DNA of 64,000 nt from Chitinophagaceae bacterium (GCA_016715365.1 JADKAM010000002.1:62001-126000); one strand, 5' to 3'; shown: positions 34,300 to 44,022, counted from the stretch's first letter. Translations and numbers: made by a program. Notes: generated by a model from the letters alone, not told the origin.

Positions 34300-34749
34300 T
34301 TAATTTTCAGGAGGTGCAGGTGGCATTGGCGGCGCAGTAGGTGCTTTGGGTGCTGCCGGCGGTGGTGGTGGTGGTGGTGGTGGTGGTGGCAATTTGCCAT
34401 ACTTTTTTTCATAGTAAGATTGATCGGCATTCCACTTTGCCATTGAAATTTTTTCAGTCACCCCATTCTTTTTTGCATACACTGTATTGGTTCCGTTATT
34501 GTAATGAACCGAAATATCGTATCCCTGGTCGTTTACAATAACCGGGGGTGTAAATTCTACTTCACCAGGTTTTTCTGGTGCAGGCGGCGGCGGCGGAGGT
34601 GGTGGAGGAGGAGGTGGTGGTGGTGGTGCCATTAAATCTGTAGGCGGCGGTGGTGGTGGTGGCGGAGCACTTTTACCTGCCTTGTTTTTTTGGGCCATTA
34701 TGGAAGTTGAAAGACAACATACCAATAGCAGCAGCAGTAATTTTTTCAT
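34300..34749 (-). CDS. Secreted polyproline-rich protein
   Basis: A 149-residue exported protein (signal peptide MKKLLLLLLVCCLSTSIMAQ) with proline runs of 8, 15 and 11 residues, written in mixed CCA/CCT/CCG codons. Between the second and third run is a folded-looking core of about 65 residues (VIVNDQGYDISVHYNNGTNT and KWNADQSYYEKKYGKLP). Such runs stall ribosomes and need EF-P. No known function; an extended spacer through periplasm or envelope is possible. The mixed codons argue against simple slippage as the origin. Confidence 0.75.
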   Translation of the reverse strand: MKKLLLLLLVCCLSTSIMAQKNKAGKSAPPPPPPPPTDLMAPPPPPPPPPPPPPPPAPEKPGEVEFTPPVIVNDQGYDISVHYNNGTNTVYAKKNGVTEKISMAKWNADQSYYEKKYGKLPPPPPPPPPPPAAPKAPTAPPMPPAPPEN

Positions 34750-34805
34750 GATTATATTTTTGTGTTAGATTCAAACTCATAAAAATTCCATAAAAAAATA
34801 AAAAA

Positions 34806-34826
34806 CCCCGCCTTTGCAGGCAGGGG
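34806..34826 (-). terminator. Terminator-like hairpin upstream of the polyproline gene
   Basis: CCCCGCCT (34806-34813) pairs with AGGCAGGGG (34818-34826) with one bulged A; read on the minus strand it is followed by TTTTTTATTTTTTTA. It lies 57 bp in front of a minus-strand gene, in a divergent gap of 294 bp that otherwise holds no gene, so it would stop leader transcription or end an unseen transcript. Confidence 0.5.
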
Positions 34827-35043
34827 ATGCACTTGGTATTGGTAAACAACAAATTTTGCCCTAAGGCATATTGAAGTAAGGAAATAGACGATTTTGAGTA
34901 TTGACGATGAAAACAGGCAAATCCCTGTTTACAATGATATGACAATGCCATACAACAAAAAGCTGCATGGCCTCATTTTAAGCACAGGGCAAATGGTTTA
35001 TATTAGCCTGTTATATAGTAAATTGCAGCAATTCTAAAAATTC

Positions 35044-35766
35044 ATGTGGAGCATTTGTAAAAAAGAACTCAACCAGTTTTTCAGCAGCCTTACCGGCTAC
35101 ATTGCCATAATACTGTTTTTATTAATAAACGGGGTATTCCTGTTTGTTTTAAACGACAGCAGCATTTTTGAATTTGGTTATGCATCACTGGATAAATTTT
35201 TTGAACTGGCACCCTGGGTTTTAATGTTCCTGGTTCCGGCCATAACCATGCGCTCACTTTCCGAAGAGTTTAGAGCCGGCACATTTGAGATACTGAAAAC
35301 AAAACCGCTTTCTTCCTGGCAAATTGTTTGGGGTAAATATTTTTCTATCCTCATCGTATTATTGCTGGCCATTCTGCCAACAATAATTTATATCATTACC
35401 ATTAAAGCTTTAAGTGCACAGGGTGGTATTGATGGTGGCGGAATACTGGGAAGTTATATCGGCCTGTTTTTTCTGGTGGCTGTGTTTGCCGCCATTGGCC
35501 TGTGTTGCAGCGGTTTTACCAGTAATGCAGTTGTGGCTTTTTTGATCAGCGCTTTCAGCTGCCTTATTTTATATTTTGGATTTAATGCACTGAGTAAACT
35601 GCCTTTTTTTGAAAATGGTGCAGATTATTATATCGAAATGCTGGGTATTGATTTTCATTACCGCAGCATCAGCCGGGGAGTACTTGATACCAGGGACCTG
35701 GTTTATTTTATCAGTATCATTTTTATTTTCTTATTAACCACGGTAAAAAACCTGCATAAAAAGTAA
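35044..35766 (+). CDS. gldF: Gliding motility ABC transporter permease GldF
   Basis: A 240-residue ABC-2-type permease with six membrane segments. The conserved cytoplasmic stretch MRSLSEEFRAGTFEILKTKPLSSWQIVWGKY is cut here into MRSLSEEFRAGTFEILKTKP (about 69-88) and the following SSWQIVWGKY. It forms, with GldG and an ATPase GldA, a transporter needed for gliding in Flavobacterium johnsoniae. The gldG start follows directly after its stop. gldA is not in the window, which is normal because it is usually unlinked. Confidence 0.92.
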   Translation: MWSICKKELNQFFSSLTGYIAIILFLLINGVFLFVLNDSSIFEFGYASLDKFFELAPWVLMFLVPAITMRSLSEEFRAGTFEILKTKPLSSWQIVWGKYFSILIVLLLAILPTIIYIITIKALSAQGGIDGGGILGSYIGLFFLVAVFAAIGLCCSGFTSNAVVAFLISAFSCLILYFGFNALSKLPFFENGADYYIEMLGIDFHYRSISRGVLDTRDLVYFISIIFIFLLTTVKNLHKK

Positions 35767-37475
35767 ATGGGCCTACTTAATAAAATATGGAAGCATAAAG
35801 GTTGGTTTGTAATTACCATCGCTGCGCTGGTTGCTATCAACTGGCTGGCCTCCATGTATCATACCCGTTTAGATTTTACCAACGAAAAAAGATTCACCCT
35901 TTCATCACCCACAAAAAAAGTATTGCAAAAGCTGGATGATGTGGTACAGGTTGATGTTTTTTTAAAAGGAGACTTCCCCAGCGGCTTTAAAAAATTGGCA
36001 AATAGCACAGCCGAAATTTTACAGGAATTTAAAGAGGTTGCGGGAAATAAATTAGGATACAATTTTATTAGCCCCGATGAAGAGATGCCAGAAGCGTCTG
36101 TAAAATGGGGAGATACACTTTCTGCAATAGGTTTATATCCGTTTAATTTGAAATCTCAACTGAAGGAAGGTGAAAAACAACAGTTGGTTTATCCTGTTGC
36201 TTTAATAAGATACAAGGATAGAGTGCTTCCTGTCAGGTTATATAATGGGATACCAAATATTGGCCAAAAAGAAATTAATAGTGCAGAAGCTTTATTGGAA
36301 TATGAATTAGCAAATGGAATATATAAAATAACCAATGAGGAAAAACCTATGCTTGCATATTCTATTGGTAATGGCGAACCCCCTGTTGGCAGCTACATTA
36401 CTTATGATTTAGTTGAAAATTTGCTGCGTCCTGATTATAACCTTTTTACATTTAATTTAAATACACAGGCTGTTATACCGGATACTTTCAAAATGTTGAT
36501 GATTGTAAAACCAACTAAACCATTCAGCGATCAGGAAAAGCTTAAGATAGATCAGTTTATAATGCGTGGGGGAAAGTTATTGTTGTTTATGGATAAGCTC
36601 AATGCAGAAATGGATAGCCTTCGAATAAAAAATGAAGTTATTGCATACGATAGAGGCCTTGAATTAAATGATCTGTTATTTAAGTATGGGGCAAGAGTTA
36701 ATTCAGATTTGGTAATGGATCTGCAAAGTGACAAATTGCCTTTTGATGTAAATGGTAATGGACAATTTGATTTTTTAACCTGGAACTATTTCCCTGTTTT
36801 TGCATCTGCATCTAATCATCCAGTAAATAAAAACATTGGCTTTGTTTCAGGCAAATTCGTAAACTCAATTGATACAGTGGAAGCAGAAGGAATTAAAAAA
36901 CCGTTTTGTTGAGTTCATCCCCAAATTCCAGAATAATTGCAACGCCTGCTTTAATAAGTGGCTCTGAAAACGTTAATGCCCCCAGGGATGAAAAATTTAA
37001 TAAAGCAAATATTCCGGTAGCAGTTTTGCTGGAAGGAAAATTTCAATCACTTTTTTCAAACCGGCTGTCGCAGGCAATGAATGATAGCCTGAAAAAATAC
37101 GGATCAATATTTATTCCGCAAAACCTGTATGATAACAAAATCATTATTGTAGCAGATGGAGATATCCCCTTAAATTCTGTACAAAAAAATGAGCCATTAC
37201 CCATGGGTATGAACCCATTCACTTTTGGATCGCAACGGGAATTTGCATTTGCCAATAAAGATTTTTTACAAAACTGCCTTGATTATCTCATCAACAGTTC
37301 CAACCTCTCCGAGGCAAAAGCAAAAGATTATACCCTGCGCCTGCTGGATAAGAAAAAAGTAGAAGCAGAAATGAACTTCTGGAAACTAATTAATATACTG
37401 GTACCTGTGGCAATAATAGTCTTATTCGCACTACTCTATCAATTTATAAGACGAAGAAAATACACCCTTGCATAA
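35767..37475 (+). CDS. gldG: Gliding motility protein GldG, frameshifted
   Basis: Two overlapping frames make one GldG. The first (35767-36912) has an N-terminal membrane helix (WFVITIAALVAINWLASMY), LDFTNEKRFTLSSPTKKVL and the IFT52-like ABC-type domain with GNGEPPVGSYITYDL. At an A6 run (36895-36900) the frame is lost; one more A yields IKKTVLLSSSPNSRIIATPA, exactly the expected GldG continuation, and the second frame runs to 37475, ending with a membrane helix (LINILVPVAIIVLFALLYQF). Restored length is about 570 residues, normal for GldG. Partner of GldF. Confidence 0.9.
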
Positions 37476-37476
37476 C

Positions 37477-38483
37477 ATGAACAAAACACAATTGATATAC
37501 CTGGTTTTTGGAATTATAATTTTAGTGTCACTTATTGTGGACCTGGGGTTGATGAGTAAAAAAAATCAGAAGGTTTCCATAAAACAGGCTTTGTACCAAA
37601 CTTTTTTTGGGTGGGCCTTGCGCTTGCATTTTGTGTTTTTTTATGGATAGAGCAGGGGCAAAAACCTGCGCTTGAATACCTGAGCGCCTACCTGATGGAG
37701 TGGAGCCTGAGCATAGATAATATTTTTGTATTCATACTTATTTTTTCAGCTTTTAGTGTAAAGGAAAAAAACTACGGCCGGGTATTGCTGATAGGGATAT
37801 TGATGGCGATCGTGTTCAGGATTGTATTTATTACGGTAGGTGTGGTGCTGGTAGAAAAATTTCATTGGTTATTATACGTGTTTGGTGTTTTCCTGGTGTA
37901 TACCGGTTACAAAATGTTTGTATCGGTAGAGGAAGAGAAAGACTTTGATCCGCAAAAAAGCAAAGTCTATGTTTTTTTAAAAAAATTTTTACCCCTTGCA
38001 CCACATGATGGCGATGGTAAGTTTTCAGTAATTGAAAACGGTAAGAAAAAATATACCACTTTATTTGTAGTAGTAATTATGCTGGCTGCTATTGACCTGG
38101 TGTTTGCATTGGATTCCATACCTGCCGTAATGGGTATTGTTGATACCAAGACACATAGCTATCAACCCACGGCAAGGCTGGTAATTTATACTTCAAATAT
38201 TTTTGCTGTACTGGGACTGCGTTCTTTATTTTTTCTGTTGCGTAATGCCGTAAATAAATTTGATTACCTGCCACAGGGTATTGCCATCGTCTTAATATTT
38301 ATAGGCGTAAAAATGCTGGCGGAATTCTGGATAAACCAGTGGGTAGATAAAACCACCCAGGTATTTATTTCGCTGGCCTTTATATTGGTTTGCCTGGCCA
38401 CCTCAGTAATATATTCTATTTTCATTGATAGGGCAAATGAAAGCGAAAAACAGAAGCAATTGGATGATGACCAGGCACATTAG
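37477..38483 (+). CDS. TerC-family membrane protein, frameshifted
   Basis: The ATG at 37477 opens MNKTQLIYLVFGIIILVSLI; the frame is lost at a T7 run (37602-37608). One more T gives QTFFWVGLALAFCVFLWIEQ and the rest of TerC, with the family motifs EWSLSIDNIFVFILIFSAF and DLVFALDSIPAVMGI and about nine membrane segments. The restored protein is about 335 residues, a usual length. TerC/Alx proteins are linked to manganese efflux, metal loading of exported proteins and tellurite resistance. It starts one base after the gldG stop. Confidence 0.9.
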
Positions 38484-38536
38484 CCGGTACAATACGGTAA
38501 TAGTAAATAAAAGGGTTGCCCGATAATAAATCATTG

Positions 38537-41017
38537 ATGTACACCATTGCAGACATAAGAAAAATAACTGACGGTAAATTTTTATCAGGCAACAATTCTG
38601 CTGCCGTAATAGAACACCTGCTGATTGACAGCCGCAAATTATTATTTCCTGCTTCTACCTTATTTTTTTCATTGCCTGGTCCACGCAGGCAGGGCAGTGC
38701 TTTTGTACAAGACCTGTATAGTAAAGGTGTACGAAATTTTATTGTAGATGATTCTTTTGCTTTCTTACCGCAGGACTTTGAAGCTGCGAATATTATAGCT
38801 GTAAAAGACGTATTCCAGGCATTGCAGCAATTAACGGCACAGCACCGCAGTCAATTTCATTTTCCGGTAATGGGTATAACCGGAAGCAATGGCAAAACCA
38901 TTGTAAAAGAATGGTTGTACCAGTTGCTGCAGCACGATTTTAATATTGTACGCAGCCCTAAAAGCTACAATTCTCAAATTGGCGTACCCTTAAGTGTTTG
39001 GCAGATGAATGCACAGCACACGCTTGGTATTTTTGAGGCCGGTATTTCTATGCCCGGCGAAATGGAAAAGCTTGAAAAAGTTATAATGCCGGGCATTGGC
39101 ATATTTACCAATATTGGTGAGGCACACAGCGAAGGGTTTGAAAATATTGCTGATAAAATAAATGAAAAAGTAAAACTCTTTACAAACAGCGGTACCGTTA
39201 TTTATTGTAAAGATGAAGTGCCGGTTGATGAAGCTATGCTGCTACTTCAGCAAAAAAATAATACTGTTTTATTTACCTGGGGCGAAGATGCAGCTGCAAC
39301 GCTTTGCATCAGCAGTATACAGATACAGCCATTTAATACTGTTATTAAAGGCGTATTTAAAGAAAAAAAATTAAGCATCTCTATACCGTTTACAAATGAC
39401 GCTGCAGTAAAAAATGCTATAACCTGTTGGTGTGTATTGTTGCTTTTGAATATTGATAATGAATTGATACAGGAACGCATGTTGCAGTTAAAGCCGGTAG
39501 AAATGCGGCTTGAATTAAAGCAAGGAATCAACAACTGCTCGGTAATTAACGACAGTTACAGTGCCGATATTACTTCTTTATCCATTGCCCTGGATTTTTT
39601 GCAACAGCAACAACAGCATCCCAAACGCACGGTCATCATCAGCGATATTCTGCAAACTGGTAAAACAAATGCAGCGTTGTACCAGCAAGTGGCAGACATC
39701 CTGCAACAGAAAAAAATCAACCGCCTTATTGGTGTAGGAACAGAAATTATAAAGTACAGTGATGCATTTAGCGGCATACCGGAAACAGCATTTTTTAATT
39801 CAACTGCTGAGTTTTTGCAGAAATTTCCGGCCATGCATTTTTATAATGAAAGTATTTTGTTAAAAGGTGCCAGGCTTTTTGAGTTTGAACAGATAAGCCA
39901 TTTACTGGAAGAAAAAGTGCATCAAACCGTTCTGGAAATTAACCTGAATGCCATTACTCATAATTTAAACACGTATCAGCAGCTGCTGAGCCCCGGCGTT
40001 AAATTAATGGCCATGGTAAAGGCTTTTAGTTATGGCAGCGGCGGATTTGAAATTGCCAACCTGCTTCAGTTTCACAAAGTAGATTACCTGGCTGTTGCCT
40101 ATGCAGATGAAGGAGTTGAACTACGCAAAGCCGGTATTACTTTACCCATCATGGTAATGAATGCAGAAGAAGTTACTTACGATGTATTGGTACAGCATAA
40201 CCTGGAGCCGGAGCTTTTTTCGTTTGGCATCTTATCAACTTTTGAAGATTATTTAATGCGCAACGGCATACAAAATTTTCCGGTACATATAAAATTAGAC
40301 ACCGGCATGCGCCGCCTTGGTTTTGAACAAAAAGATATTTCAGCATTATGCAACAGGTTACAAACAACTTCCGCTTTTAAAATACAATCGGTTTTTTCTC
40401 ACCTGGCAGCAAGTGATTCGGCCTTGCACGATGCATTTACAAATGCACAGGCCAAAGCATTCCTGGAAGGCTGTGAGCAGATTCAAAAAATTACAGGTTA
40501 CAAATTCCTCAGGCATCTTGCCAATACATCTGCCATACACCGGCATAAAAATATGCAGTATGATATGATACGGCTGGGAATAGGTTTGTACGGTGTAGAT
40601 GCCGGACCCGCTATTCAGCAGCAATTGAAAAATGTAACCACTTTAAAAACTACCATCTCTCAAATAAAAAATATAAAAGCCGGCGAAAGTATTGGCTACA
40701 ACCGAAAAGGAGTAGCCGCTAAAGATTCGGTAATTGCCACCGTAAGAATTGGTTATGCCGATGGCTACCCACGTTTGTTAAGTAATGGCGTTGGAACAAT
40801 GCTTGTGAATGGTAAGCTGGCTCCTGTTATCGGTAATGTTTGCATGGATATGACCATGCTGGACATAACCCGTATTGATGCACAGGAAGGCGATGAAGTA
40901 ATTGTATTTGGTGCAGCATTGCCGGTAAGCGAACTGGCAGCTTCGGCCCAAAGTATTCCCTATGAGATTTTAACAGGTATTTCCCAAAGGGTTAAACGGG
41001 TTTATTTTGAGGAATGA
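38537..41017 (+). CDS. Bifunctional MurF ligase / alanine racemase
   Basis: An 826-residue fusion typical of Bacteroidota. Residues 1-455 form UDP-MurNAc-tripeptide:D-Ala-D-Ala ligase, with P-loop GITGSNGKT (113-121), the FEAGISMPGEMEKL segment and NDSYSAD. Residues 465-826 are alanine racemase, with PLP-binding Lys495 in VKAFSYGSG, the active-site Tyr721 in SIGYNRKG and the GNVCMDMTMLD motif. It couples D-Ala production to its use in peptidoglycan precursor synthesis. The ATG at 38537 is chosen over a TTG seven codons upstream. lspA follows after 137 bp of repeat. Confidence 0.95.
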   Translation: MYTIADIRKITDGKFLSGNNSAAVIEHLLIDSRKLLFPASTLFFSLPGPRRQGSAFVQDLYSKGVRNFIVDDSFAFLPQDFEAANIIAVKDVFQALQQLTAQHRSQFHFPVMGITGSNGKTIVKEWLYQLLQHDFNIVRSPKSYNSQIGVPLSVWQMNAQHTLGIFEAGISMPGEMEKLEKVIMPGIGIFTNIGEAHSEGFENIADKINEKVKLFTNSGTVIYCKDEVPVDEAMLLLQQKNNTVLFTWGEDAAATLCISSIQIQPFNTVIKGVFKEKKLSISIPFTNDAAVKNAITCWCVLLLLNIDNELIQERMLQLKPVEMRLELKQGINNCSVINDSYSADITSLSIALDFLQQQQQHPKRTVIISDILQTGKTNAALYQQVADILQQKKINRLIGVGTEIIKYSDAFSGIPETAFFNSTAEFLQKFPAMHFYNESILLKGARLFEFEQISHLLEEKVHQTVLEINLNAITHNLNTYQQLLSPGVKLMAMVKAFSYGSGGFEIANLLQFHKVDYLAVAYADEGVELRKAGITLPIMVMNAEEVTYDVLVQHNLEPELFSFGILSTFEDYLMRNGIQNFPVHIKLDTGMRRLGFEQKDISALCNRLQTTSAFKIQSVFSHLAASDSALHDAFTNAQAKAFLEGCEQIQKITGYKFLRHLANTSAIHRHKNMQYDMIRLGIGLYGVDAGPAIQQQLKNVTTLKTTISQIKNIKAGESIGYNRKGVAAKDSVIATVRIGYADGYPRLLSNGVGTMLVNGKLAPVIGNVCMDMTMLDITRIDAQEGDEVIVFGAALPVSELAASAQSIPYEILTGISQRVKRVYFEE

Positions 41018-41022
41018 TGTTT

Positions 41023-41133
41023 AGTCGTGAGTCGTCAGTACTGAGTCGTGAGTCGGCAATCAGCAATCAAAAACTAGTGTCTGTAAAACTAAAGAACCCC
41101 AAAACACATAACCATAACTCGAAACCCCAAACT
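41023..41133 (+). repeat. AGTCGTGAGTCG and ACCATAACTCGAAACC word repeats
   Basis: The murF-alr to lspA gap is nearly all repeats. 41023-41068 is AGTCGTGAGTC / GCAATCAGCAATC; 41096-41133 is AACCCCAAAACACATAACC with ACTCGAAACCCC. The second half is the same type as 8121-8156. Confidence 0.55.
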
Positions 41134-41137
41134 CTCT

Positions 41138-41145
41138 TATCTTTG
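41138..41145 (+). promoter_or_regulatory. -7 box of lspA (TATCTTTG)
   Basis: TATCTTTG fits TAnnTTTG exactly and ends 9 bp before the lspA ATG, so the transcript would be nearly leaderless. It also marks 41155 as the start over an upstream in-frame ATG within the repeat. Confidence 0.45.
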
Positions 41146-41154
41146 CCACTTATT

Positions 41155-41853
41155 ATGAAAGCAAGAACCGTAACATTCATCATCTTATTGATAATAATTG
41201 CCGACCAGGCATTAAAGCTCTGGATTAAAACGCATTATCAGCTTAACGATCATCATAACGTAATTGGCAGTGGTTTTCAACTTTATTTTGTTGAAAATCC
41301 CGGCATGGCCTACGGTTGGAAATTTGGCGGTAATTGGGGAAAAATGGCACTTACCATTTTCAGAATGGGTGCCGTGGTATTTGGCACCTGGTATTTACGA
41401 AAGATCATCAGGGAAAAACAACATACCGGATTTATTTTTTGTGCTTCGCTGGTTTATGCAGGCGCATTGGGCAACCTGATAGATTCTTCTTTTTACGGGC
41501 TGATATTTGATAAAGGGATGACAGTTGATCCGGCTATAAAAGAATATATTGGATATAGCGGTATTGCTCAATTCTCGTCAAAAGGATATGCATCTTTTTT
41601 ACACGGTAATGTAGTAGATATGTTATACTTCCCGGTAATAAAGGGCCATTACCCAAGCTGGGTGCCTGTTTTTGGCGGCGATAACTTTGAATTTTTCCGG
41701 CCCATATTCAATATTGCCGATGCATCTATAACTACCGGTGTGTTGAGTATCCTGGTTTTTCAAAAGCGGTTCTTTAAGCAGCGAAACCAGCAGGAAACCC
41801 ATCCTACGGTAGAAACCAATGCATTGGTTAATGATGAGTCGCAGGTTTCGTAA
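41155..41853 (+). CDS. lspA: Lipoprotein signal peptidase (signal peptidase II)
   Basis: A 232-residue inner-membrane aspartic protease that removes signal peptides from diacylated prolipoproteins, such as the many in this window. The conserved boxes are IADQALKLWIK (about 15-25), ENPGMAYGW, GALGNLIDS and the two catalytic aspartates in GNVVDMLYF and FNIADASITTG. Four membrane helices. The longer frame from 41014 runs through repeat DNA and would give a non-conserved 47-residue extension, so I reject it. The loop before the catalytic Asp is longer than in E. coli, as usual in Bacteroidota. Confidence 0.95.
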   Translation: MKARTVTFIILLIIIADQALKLWIKTHYQLNDHHNVIGSGFQLYFVENPGMAYGWKFGGNWGKMALTIFRMGAVVFGTWYLRKIIREKQHTGFIFCASLVYAGALGNLIDSSFYGLIFDKGMTVDPAIKEYIGYSGIAQFSSKGYASFLHGNVVDMLYFPVIKGHYPSWVPVFGGDNFEFFRPIFNIADASITTGVLSILVFQKRFFKQRNQQETHPTVETNALVNDESQVS

Positions 41854-41889
41854 AATGTATATCTTTAAAGCACAAAATTTTACAGGTTC

Positions 41890-42951
41890 ATGAAATTAAA
41901 TAATGTCATATCAGCTTTTTTTGCGCTCACCATTTTTTTATCTGCCTGTAAAAAAAATGACGACCCGGCTGGTGAATCCACGGGTAAATTGCTAAGTGCC
42001 ATAACAGGAGATTGTACCCCCGTTGTTGTTAATGGCATATTTAAGGTTGACAGTGTTTTAACTGCTGATAATTATGTGGATGTGCAGGTGGATGTTACGG
42101 TTGGTGGAAGTTTCACTATAAAATCTGATTCAATTAATGGCTATTCATTTAAAAAGACCGGTACATTAAGCGTAGGTATAAATACAATTCGTTTGTATGC
42201 CAGTGGCAAACCCACTGCCACAGGTACAAATACATTTACTATTACTTACGGAGGTACAGCCTGTAATTTTACAATTACGGTTTTTGGTGCCGGTGGCGGA
42301 TTTGGTACAGCCCTGTATACATTGGGAGGTTCGCCGGGTAATTGTTCGGTATCAGCTATTACCGGTAACTATATAGTGGGGCAGGCAATGACCGCAACCA
42401 ATAAAGCTGAGATGACCGTGAATGTTAATGGCCCCGGAACTTACAATATTGCAGGCACAGCAATGAATGGCGTAACTTTTAACGCCAGTGGTATATTTAC
42501 CAACCCCGGTATACAGAATATCTTCTTATCTGCCTCAGGAACTCCAACGGCCGCCGGCGCTTTTAATTACCCGGTTACCAATGGAGCTACAAACTGTAAT
42601 TTTTCAATTACCTATAACACGGTTATTGTAAACGCAGGTTTTGCATTAAGTGGTTCTCCGGGCAATTGTACCGCAGCTGCAATAAATGGAACTTATACTG
42701 CAGGAACAGCTTTAACGGCTTCTAATACTGCTGTCATTTATGTAAATGTAACTTCTCCCGGTATTTATAATATAACAACACCAACAGTTAACGGAATTAG
42801 CTTTGCTGCATCCGGCACTTTTAATATTAACGGTCCTCAACAGGTAACCTTACTTGGCGTTGGCACACCAACAGCTGCAGGAGGGCCTTTTAATTACCAG
42901 GTTTCAGGCGGAGGTGGAAACAATTGCGGCTTTTTCGTAACGGTTTTGTAG
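41890..42951 (+). CDS. Lipoprotein with three ~100-residue tandem repeats
   Basis: A 353-residue lipoprotein (MKLNNVISAFFALTIFLSAC, Cys20). The mature part consists of three beta-sandwich-like repeats, each beginning around a C-T/S-x-x-x-I-x-G-x-Y motif (GDCTPVVVNGIF, GNCSVSAITGNY, GNCTAAAINGTY) and ending in GTPTAAG-x-F-N-Y-x-V...C-x-F. Each repeat keeps two Cys, which could form a disulfide. I do not know a function; a surface adhesin or structural role is plausible. Confidence 0.78.
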   Translation: MKLNNVISAFFALTIFLSACKKNDDPAGESTGKLLSAITGDCTPVVVNGIFKVDSVLTADNYVDVQVDVTVGGSFTIKSDSINGYSFKKTGTLSVGINTIRLYASGKPTATGTNTFTITYGGTACNFTITVFGAGGGFGTALYTLGGSPGNCSVSAITGNYIVGQAMTATNKAEMTVNVNGPGTYNIAGTAMNGVTFNASGIFTNPGIQNIFLSASGTPTAAGAFNYPVTNGATNCNFSITYNTVIVNAGFALSGSPGNCTAAAINGTYTAGTALTASNTAVIYVNVTSPGIYNITTPTVNGISFAASGTFNINGPQQVTLLGVGTPTAAGGPFNYQVSGGGGNNCGFFVTVL

Positions 42952-43126
42952 TCAAAAAATACCCCCTTTTTTACATCCCGATCTTAAATTAAGAACAGGA
43001 TAAAGCAGCAAAAATCCATTTTTCTTACTCTTAAAAAGACATTAACACAGTAAAAGATAATACTTTAGAAAAAAATTCAGAACTTTATCAATACTACCTA
43101 TCGGTTGATAAGACAAAAAAAAATCA

Positions 43127-44005
43127 ATGAATAAATTACGTCCTCTATTATTTGCAGTCATATTAATAGCTGTTTTTTCCTGCGAAAAAGAATTCAGTAC
43201 AGAAAATACCGGAAGCGACAGTGAATTTATTGTTGGTATAGATTGCCGTATCAGTAAGATTGTTTATACCGATACCGCCGGTACAGCTGCCGGTGGTACA
43301 GGTACAGGCCTGGGTTCTATAGCTGCAGATATCAATAACCTGGATATTGTGACCAAACTTACTCAGTTTGACAGCCTTTCCAATACCATCGAATTCATTC
43401 TTGACCCTCCAGTTTACAGAAATGACAGTGTTTACATAAATGCTGATGAGTATTTTATTGTAGATGCCAATAAAAAGGTGATAAAAATGCATGGACTGAT
43501 TGATCCCACAGATCCTTTTTCTTTACCGTTTGATGTGTATTATGCTTACAATGCAACAGGTTACCTGGTTTCTAAAATTTATTTTTTAACCAGCAGCCCA
43601 ACTACTCCTTTTTACAGGGTAGATTATACTTATGCCGGCGGCGGTAACCTTACACGTATGACTGCTGTTAACCTGCCGAGCGGTGATCTGAACATGGATG
43701 CGGATCTTAATTATTACCCTCTGACCGTTCCTAAGCGCTTTATCTATATTTTTCCCGACGAAATTAAATACCCCCAGTTTACCCAGTTTTTTAATTTTGG
43801 GTCCAGAAATTTTAATGCTGTTAAGGACATGAAAGTACGGAACTATGATCCGGGTAATGTAGTAAGAGATTCTCTTGTTTCTACCTTTAGCAACTACCGC
43901 ATGAGCAACGATACCTATATATTAAATGTGCAAATGGGCGGAGATGATCAGCCAAGTATTCCGGCTTTGGCTGGTAAACTGAGTTTTAGTTATCATTGCA
44001 AATAA
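43127..44005 (+). CDS. Hypothetical lipoprotein (292 aa)
   Basis: The N-terminus MNKLRPLLFAVILIAVFSC carries a lipobox with Cys19. The mature protein is Tyr- and Asp-rich and beta-dominated, with YVINADEYFIVDANKKVIK-like and YYAYNATGYLVSKIYFL-like strands that resemble the DUF4595-type lipoproteins of Bacteroidota, though I cannot confirm the family. It lies 175 bp after the repeat lipoprotein; that gap shows no recognisable element. A bidirectional terminator follows. Confidence 0.72.
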   Translation: MNKLRPLLFAVILIAVFSCEKEFSTENTGSDSEFIVGIDCRISKIVYTDTAGTAAGGTGTGLGSIAADINNLDIVTKLTQFDSLSNTIEFILDPPVYRNDSVYINADEYFIVDANKKVIKMHGLIDPTDPFSLPFDVYYAYNATGYLVSKIYFLTSSPTTPFYRVDYTYAGGGNLTRMTAVNLPSGDLNMDADLNYYPLTVPKRFIYIFPDEIKYPQFTQFFNFGSRNFNAVKDMKVRNYDPGNVVRDSLVSTFSNYRMSNDTYILNVQMGGDDQPSIPALAGKLSFSYHCK

Positions 44006-44022
44006 AAATATTCAACATAAAT

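Noticed and set aside
34350..34680. GGT/GGC-rich tracts that look like tandem repeats or a CRISPR array
   Set aside because: They encode the proline runs of a secreted protein, have no unique spacers and no regular repeat length.
34673..34951. A 92-codon frame overlapping the polyproline gene start
   Set aside because: It runs through the terminator-like hairpin and the signal peptide of a better gene.
35767..37475. Two separate genes instead of one gldG
   Set aside because: Adding one A to the A6 run yields an uninterrupted GldG sequence through the joint; the second frame has no real start codon context (TTG inside the coding sequence).
37477..38483. A short 58-residue membrane peptide gene followed by an independent TerC gene
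   Set aside because: The two pieces are adjoining parts of TerC, split at a T7 run; the first piece has no stop-proximal features of its own.
41014..41853. A longer LspA starting at 41014
   Set aside because: The added 47 residues are translated word repeats; a good -7 box and ATG lie directly before the conserved start at 41155.
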